33,705 bases of DNA from positions 1-33,705 of the forward strand of contig JAIQFZ010000052.1 of assembly GCA_020073015.1 (NCBI GenBank), read 5' to 3'. The stretch comes from Terriglobia bacterium (GTDB lineage: Bacteria; Acidobacteriota; Terriglobia; Terriglobales; Acidobacteriaceae). A program made the position numbers and the translations under genes. Positions 7,346 through 13,706 of the stretch are shown in pieces. How positions within the stretch are numbered: position 1 is the first letter of the stretch; the number at the start of each line of letters is the position of its first letter. The notes beneath the pieces are model-generated. The model saw nothing but the letters and a program-made list of their open reading frames with translations. It was not told the DNA's origin and ran no database searches.

Positions 7346-7364
7346 GTGTCCGAGTATCGGACAC
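7346..7364. promoter_or_regulatory. Putative activator site, perfect palindrome GTGTCCGA-GTA-TCGGACAC, plus half-site
   Basis: The 8-bp arms are perfect and the spacer is 3 bp, the same architecture as the element at 5956-5972. A further half-site TGTCCGA lies at 7369-7375. The cluster begins immediately after the tetrahaem cytochrome stop and ends about 140-150 bp upstream of a -24/-12 promoter. A dyad plus a half-site is typical of enhancer sites for NtrC-type activators. A hairpin terminator is less likely because no T-tract follows. Confidence 0.65.
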
Positions 7365-7515
7365 AAACTGTCCGATCGCCTCCAGCGGTAGCGCCACCAT
7401 GATCTGTACAACCTTCCTCAAGTGGCCCAACCGCGCCCTGGCACCGTCATCTTCGGTCTGAGTTTGCAGGCAGTTAGCGCCGGTCCGGACGAAGGAGGCG
7501 TTCTTGGCATCGGAC

Positions 7516-7531
7516 TGGATTCCAGATTGCA
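7516..7531 (+). promoter_or_regulatory. Putative sigma-54 (-24/-12) promoter for the CuA-FeS-NrfD-cytochrome operon
   Basis: TGGATTCCAGATTGCA has the required GG-N10-GC spacing, a TGG -24 element and a perfect TTGCA -12 element; the CACG part of the -24 box is not matched. Transcription would begin near 7542, giving a leader of about 30 bases before the start at 7571. Confidence 0.5.
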
Positions 7532-7570
7532 CTCTGCTAGGCCGAGGGGAAGTGGAAGGAGAGGTGGGTC

Positions 7571-7984
7571 TTGTTAAGAACTAATCGAATCTTGCTGCCA
7601 GTTCTGATTGTTTTCGTGCTCGGCATCCTATCCCAGCTCGCCATGGCTGGCGGTCCACCACGGCTGATCACGGTGATCGCCGACAAGGACAACCTGTTCA
7701 AAATCCAGGGCCAGAAGCTCCCGGTGATCACTTTGAAAGCCAATGAGGTGGTGCACCTGCGGATCACCGCCAACAAGAGCACCGAGTGGGACAAAGATGG
7801 CACCATCCATACCTTCACCGTCAATGCGCTCAAAGACCAGGGCTGGGACCTGCGCCTGAAGGAAGGCACGCAGGACTTCACGTTGGTGGCGCCCGCGGAG
7901 CCGGGCAGTTACGTGGTGGAGTGCACGGTCAAATGCGGCCAAGGCCACGACGACATGAAGATGAGGCTGGTCGTCATACCGTGA
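7571..7984 (+). CDS. Secreted CuA-type cupredoxin (cytochrome oxidase subunit II-like domain)
   Basis: The 137-residue product has a signal peptide or N-terminal anchor (about 6-26, ending AMAGG) and a single cupredoxin domain. The ligands of a binuclear CuA centre are visible: His80 in 'DGTIHTF', then Cys118-x3-Cys122-x3-His126-x2-Met129 ('ECTVKCGQGHDDM'). The glutamate between the two cysteines in oxidase subunit II is Val here; that residue binds through its backbone, so a CuA site remains plausible. CuA domains normally belong to terminal oxidases or N2O reductase, but no such catalytic subunit is in the window. The TTG start has AAGGAG about ten bases upstream. First gene of a tight operon (28 bp to the next); probably an electron acceptor or carrier for the complex. 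Confidence 0.85.
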   Translation: MLRTNRILLPVLIVFVLGILSQLAMAGGPPRLITVIADKDNLFKIQGQKLPVITLKANEVVHLRITANKSTEWDKDGTIHTFTVNALKDQGWDLRLKEGTQDFTLVAPAEPGSYVVECTVKCGQGHDDMKMRLVVIP

Positions 7985-8012
7985 GCAAACGCAACATTTC
8001 CTGGAGTGTGCC

Positions 8013-8855
8013 ATGGCATTAACGCGGCGTGGTTTCGTGCAGTTTTTGGCACGTGGGACAGGGGCCGTCGTGGCGGTGGGAGTGGCCTGGACGGCGAGTG
8101 TCTCGAAGGTATTCCGCGAGGTGCTTCCTTCCCGGTCGGTTGCTCCCGGTAACCAGAAATGGGTCATGGTCATTGACCTGGCCAAGTGCGACGGCTGCCG
8201 GGACTGCACCAAGGCCTGCACCGCGATGCACTTCGTCCCACCCATGCAGGAGTGGATCAAGGTTTTTGAAATCGCCGATAACGAGGCGGCCGGGCCTTAC
8301 TTTCTGCCCCGTCCCTGCATGCAGTGCGACAACCCGCCGTGCGTGCGCGGCTGCCCCGTGGGCGCCACTTACAAACGCACCGACGGCATTGTCATCCAGG
8401 ACGACGATCGCTGCATCGGCTGCCGCAACTGCATCGCTCAATGTCCTTATTCCGCGCGCTCGTTCAACTGGGGAGAGCCGCCCCACACCGCGGAAGAGAT
8501 GGCCCGTCCATACAACGTGGAATACAACTACCCGCACCGCAAAGGCACCGTGGAAAAGTGCATCTTCTGCCCCGAGCACCTCCGGGCGGGCAAACTTCCC
8601 GCCTGTGCCGCGACCTGCAAGATGGGTGCGATTTACTTCGGAGACAAGTTTGAAGACGCAGTGACCAACGGCAAAGGCGAGACCATCCAGTTCACCAAGA
8701 TCGCCAAGCGTGGAGCCAGTTTTCGGCTGATGGAAGAACTGGGAACGGAACCAAGCGTTTACTATCTGCCTCCCGCCAGCCGCAAGTACCCGGCTCCGGA
8801 CGAGAAGGCGCAAATCGAAGCGGCCCATACCGACATGGCGGGAATGGCGCACTGA
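8013..8855 (+). CDS. Tat-exported 4x[4Fe-4S] ferredoxin subunit (NrfC/ActB-C-terminal-like)
   Basis: The 280-residue product begins with a twin-arginine-type signal (TRRGFVQFL followed by a hydrophobic stretch to about residue 30). It then has 16 cysteines in four clusters: C59/62/65/69, C102/105/110/114, C134/137/140/144 and C183/186/198/202. This is the DmsB/NrfC/PsrB ferredoxin family, which relays electrons between an NrfD-type quinol site and a periplasmic partner. The next gene is such an NrfD protein, 9 bp downstream. No molybdopterin catalytic subunit accompanies it. The start has GGAG nine bases upstream. Confidence 0.93.
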   Translation: MALTRRGFVQFLARGTGAVVAVGVAWTASVSKVFREVLPSRSVAPGNQKWVMVIDLAKCDGCRDCTKACTAMHFVPPMQEWIKVFEIADNEAAGPYFLPRPCMQCDNPPCVRGCPVGATYKRTDGIVIQDDDRCIGCRNCIAQCPYSARSFNWGEPPHTAEEMARPYNVEYNYPHRKGTVEKCIFCPEHLRAGKLPACAATCKMGAIYFGDKFEDAVTNGKGETIQFTKIAKRGASFRLMEELGTEPSVYYLPPASRKYPAPDEKAQIEAAHTDMAGMAH

Positions 8856-8864
8856 GAGGTGAGC

Positions 8865-10991
8865 ATGGAAGCTCGTGAGCAGAACCTCTTGCGTTCTGTG
8901 CTGGAAAACACCTGGCGGTTCTATGTCTGGGTGGGATTCCTGATCGTCATACTCTTGTGGGGACTCTACGCCTACATCCATCAATTGCGGGACGGGCTCA
9001 TCGTCACGGGCATGCGCGACCAGATCTCCTGGGGACTGTACATTACCAATTTCGTTTTCTTCATCGGCATCAGCCACGCTGGCACGCTGATCTCGGCCAT
9101 CCTGCGCGTCACCGATACCGAATGGCGGACGCCGATCACGCGCATGGCTGAGGCCATCACCGTGTTTGCCCTCTGCATCGGCGGCCCCATGGTCATGATT
9201 GACATGGGACGGCCCGACCGCATGCTGAACCTGTTCCGCTACGGCCGTATCCAGTCGCCCATCATCTGGGATGTGCTGGGCGTGAGCACCTACCTGACCG
9301 GATGCATCCTGTATTTCTACATCCCCATGATTCCGGACTTGGCGTTCCTGGCCGTGCAGCCCCGGCTCGCTTCCTGGCGCCGCCGCCTCTACAGTACGCT
9401 GGCCATCGGCTGGACCGGAACCCCGCAGCAGAAGGCATTACTGGAGAAAGCCATTTCCTTCATGGCCATCTTCATCATCCCGCTGGCGGTCTCCGTTCAC
9501 ACCGTGGTCTCGTGGATCTTCGCCATGACCCTGCGCCCGGGATGGAACAGCAGCATCTTTGGTCCCTATTTTGTGATCGGAGCCATCTACTCCGGAACGG
9601 CGGGCGTGATCTTCTCCATGTACGTGCTGCGGCGCGTCTTCCACCTGCACGACTATGTCGAAGAGTTGCACTTCCGCAAACTGGGCCTGCTCCTGCTGGC
9701 CTTCTCGCTCATGTACCTGTACTTCAATATCAATGAATACCTGACCGCGGGCTACAAGTTAGAGGGAAGTGAACGCCTGCTGATGCAACGGCTCTTCGTC
9801 GGTGACTATGCCGTGTTGTTCTGGGTCGCGCAGAGCCTGTGCGTGTTCATTCCGGCCGCCCTCATGATCGCCGTGCTCGGTATCAAGCGCTATCACCGCT
9901 ACACCATCCCCGGCGTGGTGCTCTCTTCGGCACTGGTGATTGTGGGCGCCTGGGCCAAGCGCTATATCATCGTTGTTCCCACCCTCCGCAGCCCCTATCT
10001 GCCCTCGGGACAGAGATTGCCTTGGGAGTGGACTCACTACCATCCCACCTGGGTGGAGTGGTCCATCACCGGGGCCGCGGTTGCAGGCTTTGCCCTGATT
10101 TACACCTTGATGGCCAAGCTGTTCCCCATCGTCTCGATCTGGGAGACGCGCGAGCAGAGAGAGAAGGTTGCCGTGTCCGAACTACCCGACGAGTTTGTGC
10201 CTTCGCGCTGGTGGAAACCAGGGACCGTGGTTCCAATCCTGGCCGTGGCGGCGCTTTTGTTGTACGGCAGATCCGCGAACGCCGCCGGCCCAGCCAAGCC
10301 TAAACTACCGAAGCCAACCGCAATTACTGTGGAATGGAAAACCGTCCCGGCGGCGCAAGCAATCCGCGAATCTGTTCCCGATGAGAGTACGCCTCTGCTT
10401 CCGCGCGCCCGCGTCTTCCTGTACACGGGCGGGCTTTTCAGTCTGCAAATGCCCCACGACGGCTCCACTGAAGACGACTTGAAACCGTCGCCGGCGGTGG
10501 CCGTCACGGCCACCTTGCGGGATTCCAGCGGCGCGCCCATCAGCTTCAAGCCGATGGAGTTCTCGGCCAAGACCGGACTCGGCACTCTGGCCTTCGGCAG
10601 CCGTCCCACCCTGGCGGATGGCAAAGCGCAACTGGTCATCAAGGACCGGCGCTACGGCATCTATCCCGTACAGGTCGTCTTCCACGGCGACGAGGAGTAT
10701 GCTCCTGCAACCTTCGATGTCGCCGTCGATTTCGGCGCCCGGCCGGCACCTGCACTGCCAAAAATCGGTGTGTTGATCACTCCCTACGCCACTCCGACCA
10801 TTGCCGTTCCTTTCCTGGCGTTCTACGGCGCGATGTGGGTGGCGTTTATCTACGCTTTTGGATACTTGATCTTGTGGAAAATGCGCGGGTTCCCCCGCGC
10901 CGCGGATCCAGTTTCCAGCAAGACACCGTCGGCCGCATCCCGGTTGCCTAGCGTGCACCAGGGCTTCCAGTCCAATTTTCCATCCAAGTGA
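8865..10991 (+). CDS. NrfD/ActC-family quinol-interacting membrane protein with C-terminal Ig-like domain
   Basis: The 708-residue product has two parts. Residues 1 to about 440 are a polytopic NrfD-type protein of about ten helices. It carries the 'GISHAGTLISAILR' and 'WRTPITRMAEA' segments and the 'SPIIWDVLGVSTYL...IPDLA' pattern that I associate with ActC of Alternative Complex III. After a cytoplasmic-looking linker and a helix (VVPILAVAALLLYG, about 447-460) comes a ~150-residue hydrophilic, beta-rich region ('VAVTATLRDSSGAPISF', 'GKAQLVIKDRRYGIYPVQVVFHGDEEYAPATF') resembling a bacterial Ig-like domain, then a final helix (about 640-665). Ordinary NrfD proteins are 300-450 residues, so this is a fusion. 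ATG 8865 has GAGAGG just upstream; GTG 8859 is possible. It should exchange electrons with quinol via the preceding ferredoxin. Confidence 0.9.
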   Translation: MEAREQNLLRSVLENTWRFYVWVGFLIVILLWGLYAYIHQLRDGLIVTGMRDQISWGLYITNFVFFIGISHAGTLISAILRVTDTEWRTPITRMAEAITVFALCIGGPMVMIDMGRPDRMLNLFRYGRIQSPIIWDVLGVSTYLTGCILYFYIPMIPDLAFLAVQPRLASWRRRLYSTLAIGWTGTPQQKALLEKAISFMAIFIIPLAVSVHTVVSWIFAMTLRPGWNSSIFGPYFVIGAIYSGTAGVIFSMYVLRRVFHLHDYVEELHFRKLGLLLLAFSLMYLYFNINEYLTAGYKLEGSERLLMQRLFVGDYAVLFWVAQSLCVFIPAALMIAVLGIKRYHRYTIPGVVLSSALVIVGAWAKRYIIVVPTLRSPYLPSGQRLPWEWTHYHPTWVEWSITGAAVAGFALIYTLMAKLFPIVSIWETREQREKVAVSELPDEFVPSRWWKPGTVVPILAVAALLLYGRSANAAGPAKPKLPKPTAITVEWKTVPAAQAIRESVPDESTPLLPRARVFLYTGGLFSLQMPHDGSTEDDLKPSPAVAVTATLRDSSGAPISFKPMEFSAKTGLGTLAFGSRPTLADGKAQLVIKDRRYGIYPVQVVFHGDEEYAPATFDVAVDFGARPAPALPKIGVLITPYATPTIAVPFLAFYGAMWVAFIYAFGYLILWKMRGFPRAADPVSSKTPSAASRLPSVHQGFQSNFPSK

Positions 10992-10999
10992 GGGATACC

Positions 11000-12025
11000 A
11001 TGAACCGGTTCTGTGCTGCTTTCGGATTCGCCGCAACCCTGGCGGTAACTGGGTTACTGGTTTCGGCTTCGGCTCAAAACATCCAACCCACCAGGGAACA
11101 AGGGACTGCGCAGCAGTTCGCAAAGATTTCAGTCTCGGAAGTGAAAGCGGTTGACTATCCCATTCCCTCCGCCCAAGGGCCAAGCTGGCTGAAACATCTC
11201 GGGCTCGCAGTCTCACAAACTCGGATGGGGCAGGTGGGAGGAACCGACTCTCTTCCGGCCAGCACGCATGGCCAGCAGCAACCTACCACCGGAACTCCCA
11301 CGCCAACTGGCAACTTGAACTCGAGCATTCAGAGATTCCTCGCGACCTTTCACTCTGGCTCGAAACCGGCTTCAGAAATCTTGGACGAAAAATTCGTTGT
11401 GGCCGGATCTGATCTTTACCGCTGGAATTGCCAAGGGTGTCATGGCCCCACTGGTCAAGGGGCAACGCCGGAAATCAACTCGGTGCTGGGCCCGGTGCAG
11501 GGAACTTCCCCAGCGCTGACACGAAAGCGCATGGAGGCGAGAGGTCTCGATGTGGATGATGACATGGTGCAGCAAGTGAGCGAACTGGCGGAGGGCTCCC
11601 TGCGAGACCGGCTGCAGCATGGTGGAAAGAGCATGCCGTCGTTCGAATATTTGCGAGCCGATGAAGTGGAGGCTTTGTTCGGATATCTGGAGAAGCTGGC
11701 CGAGGTCCCGCCTACAAAACGCGACGGCCTGCTTGTACCCGAATCCGCGGCTCGCGTCGGCGAGCACATCGTGAGGGGGACCTGCCACATCTGTCACGAC
11801 GCTACCGGCCCAGGAAGCGGGCATATGGCCATGATGCAAGGGACCATTCCGTCACTGGCCAGCATCCCCAAGGAGCACTCTCTCAGCGGCGTCGTTCACC
11901 AGGTGCAATATGGCTCCAGCGGCATGATGAAAATCACGGGAGGCGAGGTGATGCCCGCCTACCCGTATTTCACGGAGGAAGAAATCGCGGCAGTATACCT
12001 TGTCGCATACTCGGCTCGGCCATAA
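11000..12025 (+). CDS. Secreted dihaem cytochrome c
   Basis: The 341-residue product has a signal peptide (1 to about 26, ending VSASA-Q), about 110 residues with no recognised fold, and two cytochrome c domains. The first has CQGCH at 144 and likely Met ligand in 'GKSMPSF'; the second has CHICH at 262 and Met in 'GEVMPAYPYFTEEE'. It is the last gene of the CuA-ferredoxin-NrfD operon, 8 bp after NrfD. This is the position of the small cytochrome in Alternative Complex III-like clusters, so it probably accepts electrons from the complex. ATG 11000 is preferred over GTG 10988 because the signal peptide starts there. Confidence 0.9.
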   Translation: MNRFCAAFGFAATLAVTGLLVSASAQNIQPTREQGTAQQFAKISVSEVKAVDYPIPSAQGPSWLKHLGLAVSQTRMGQVGGTDSLPASTHGQQQPTTGTPTPTGNLNSSIQRFLATFHSGSKPASEILDEKFVVAGSDLYRWNCQGCHGPTGQGATPEINSVLGPVQGTSPALTRKRMEARGLDVDDDMVQQVSELAEGSLRDRLQHGGKSMPSFEYLRADEVEALFGYLEKLAEVPPTKRDGLLVPESAARVGEHIVRGTCHICHDATGPGSGHMAMMQGTIPSLASIPKEHSLSGVVHQVQYGSSGMMKITGGEVMPAYPYFTEEEIAAVYLVAYSARP

Positions 12026-12234
12026 AGGCGAGGCTCACACCGACCAGCTCCGCACGCGACGTTTCGGTTCGATTGCCTTGCTTCGAAGTCACCTCACAAG
12101 ACTAAATCGATACCTCGAGGGAACCATTCGACTCCGTTGATGGGACGAACCCAACCGTTCTCGGATGGACATCAGTCCTGAAAAGCCGCCCGGTAGTTTG
12201 CCGATAGTTCCTCGCACGAAAGAGTCGATTGGGT

Positions 12235-13203
12235 CTATATCTGTCCCCGGCGCGGTCGCCAGCGGTCGCCAGCAATCAGACTGCGCACGGTGTCGACTAA
12301 CTCTGCTTCTCGATCCGGTTTGGTGAAGCTCGTCGACAGGTGCGGCGCGGGTTTGCCGAGGCGGGAGTAAACGGCTAGCCCCAGGGGGTTATACGGCAGC
12401 ACTGACAGGGTGCTCGCTCCCAGGTCGTAGAGACGGTTTACAACTCGACTCAAATTCATGCGCGTATCGGTTATGTCGGGGATGAGCGGAACGCGAGGCC
12501 GGACCTCGACTCGCCCCGCCCTCCGCGGCTCAGCCAGCAACCTGCGGAGATTCTCCAGGATTTTTTCATTGGACTGACCCAGGTAGCGTCTGCTTTCGTC
12601 GGCGCCCATCAGTTTCAGGTCGAAGAAGATGAGATCCAAAAATGGCAGGATCTTTTTCGCGAAGACCTCGTAGTCGAACCACCCCGAGGTTTCAATCGCA
12701 ACGTGGACGCCGAGCGCTTTGAGTTTTAGCAACAGAGTTTCAACGTATTCGGGAAAAAGCGTGCACTCGCCACCCGACAGAGTCACGCCGCCACCGGAAT
12801 GGCGGTAGAAGGACACATCACGCAGCAGTAACTCAACCAGGCTATCCACCGGCCAATACTTGCCGACGATGCGCAGCGCGCTGGTTGGGCAAGCATCCTC
12901 GCACGCGCCGCAAAGATCACACCGGTCCCGGCCGATGCGTGTGGGCGAAGAGAGGTCAAGGGCAGCCTGCGGACACGCCTTCACGCAACTCCCGCAGTGA
13001 ATGCACCTCTCTTCGGTAAAGGCAATTTCAGGGCAGATTTCTTGCGTCTCAGGGCTATGGCAGAACACGCAACGCAGTGGGCAGCCCTTGAAAAAGACCA
13101 CCGACCGAATGCCGGGTCCGTCATCGAGACTGCCGCGCCGAATGTCGACGATCAGCGGCCGGCGAGATTCGCGCGGCTTGGTGCGAGCAACTGCAATGGG
13201 CAT
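12235..13203 (-). CDS. Glycyl radical enzyme activating enzyme (radical SAM, PflA family)
   Basis: The 322-residue product has the radical SAM cluster motif GCPLRCVFCH (Cys41, Cys45, Cys48). It is followed by an inserted pair of ferredoxin clusters (C67/70/73/77 and C95/98/101/105) that is typical of activases for eliminase and decarboxylase GREs but absent from PflA itself. The SAM-binding 'GGVTLSGGE' loop and a C-terminal barrel are present. It installs the glycyl radical on the GRE two genes upstream. The frame is open back to 13365, inside the neighbouring gene, but ATG 13203 has GAGGTGG upstream and begins family-like sequence. Last gene of the minus-strand operon; the 209 bp beyond it, up to the convergent cytochrome gene, show no clear terminator. 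Confidence 0.93.
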   Translation of the reverse strand: MPIAVARTKPRESRRPLIVDIRRGSLDDGPGIRSVVFFKGCPLRCVFCHSPETQEICPEIAFTEERCIHCGSCVKACPQAALDLSSPTRIGRDRCDLCGACEDACPTSALRIVGKYWPVDSLVELLLRDVSFYRHSGGGVTLSGGECTLFPEYVETLLLKLKALGVHVAIETSGWFDYEVFAKKILPFLDLIFFDLKLMGADESRRYLGQSNEKILENLRRLLAEPRRAGRVEVRPRVPLIPDITDTRMNLSRVVNRLYDLGASTLSVLPYNPLGLAVYSRLGKPAPHLSTSFTKPDREAELVDTVRSLIAGDRWRPRRGQI

Positions 13204-13223
13204 CGCCACCTCGCTACCTCGAT

Positions 13224-13706
13224 CTACGCAACGCCCAGGCGGCGCGTCAGGTCTTTGGCCAGAAAGCCGAACCGGTACAAATAGTTCAAGTTGCCGTCCA
13301 CATCCACCGTGTTCGCCAGGATCGAGTCCAGAATGTCCTGGTTTTCCGACAACAGGAACGACCACAGCGCGTGCACGTCCTGAAAAGAGACTCGAACGTT
13401 GTAGGTGTAACGCGCCTGATGTTCTACGCTCATATGCCCGTCCTCGAAGACGGCGGTGGTGGACACCTTGTTATCGAGCGTCCGGAACACGCAAATGCCG
13501 CAGAAACCGTCGATGTTGCGCCGGTAACTGCCCGACAGCAGGAAAGCCCAATCCATTCCCCGCAGCAAGGCTTCCAAGAAATCGTCGGTCATCTTTTCAC
13601 ACAGCTCGGCTTTGAGTTGCCGGGCTAGCCGGCCCACGAGAAAGTTCTGGAATGGCTCCGGAAAGGCTCGGGACGCTAGCTGCAACGCGGATCGTCTAGT
13701 TGTCAT
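13224..13706 (-). CDS. SCP2-like small protein in GRE operon
   Basis: The 160-residue product has no signal peptide or membrane segment. An N-terminal helical half (with 'FLEALLRGMDWAFLLSGSYRRN') precedes an alternating beta pattern, 'GICVFRTLDNKV...AVFEDGHMSVEHQARYTYNVRVSFQDVHALWSFL', and a final 'DVDGNLNYLYRFGFLAKDL'. The order of strands, the DG turn, and the late 'V-x-G-N-x-x-Y/L' strand followed by a helix resemble sterol-carrier-protein-2 domains, but I assign this from pattern only. Its ATG overlaps the GRE stop by 11 bases (ATGACAACTAG), so translation is coupled. Such coupling suggests a partner: a substrate-binding, lipid-binding or assembly protein. Confidence 0.7.
   Translation of the reverse strand: MTTRRSALQLASRAFPEPFQNFLVGRLARQLKAELCEKMTDDFLEALLRGMDWAFLLSGSYRRNIDGFCGICVFRTLDNKVSTTAVFEDGHMSVEHQARYTYNVRVSFQDVHALWSFLLSENQDILDSILANTVDVDGNLNYLYRFGFLAKDLTRRLGVA

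Noticed and set aside
7440-7470. TGGCAC-containing stretch as another sigma-54 promoter
   Set aside because: GG is not followed by GC after ten bases, which is the most invariant property of -24/-12 promoters.
12026-12234. Terminator between the convergent cytochrome and activase genes
   Set aside because: Only a short CCTCGAGG self-complement is visible, with no stem of useful length and no T-tract on either strand.
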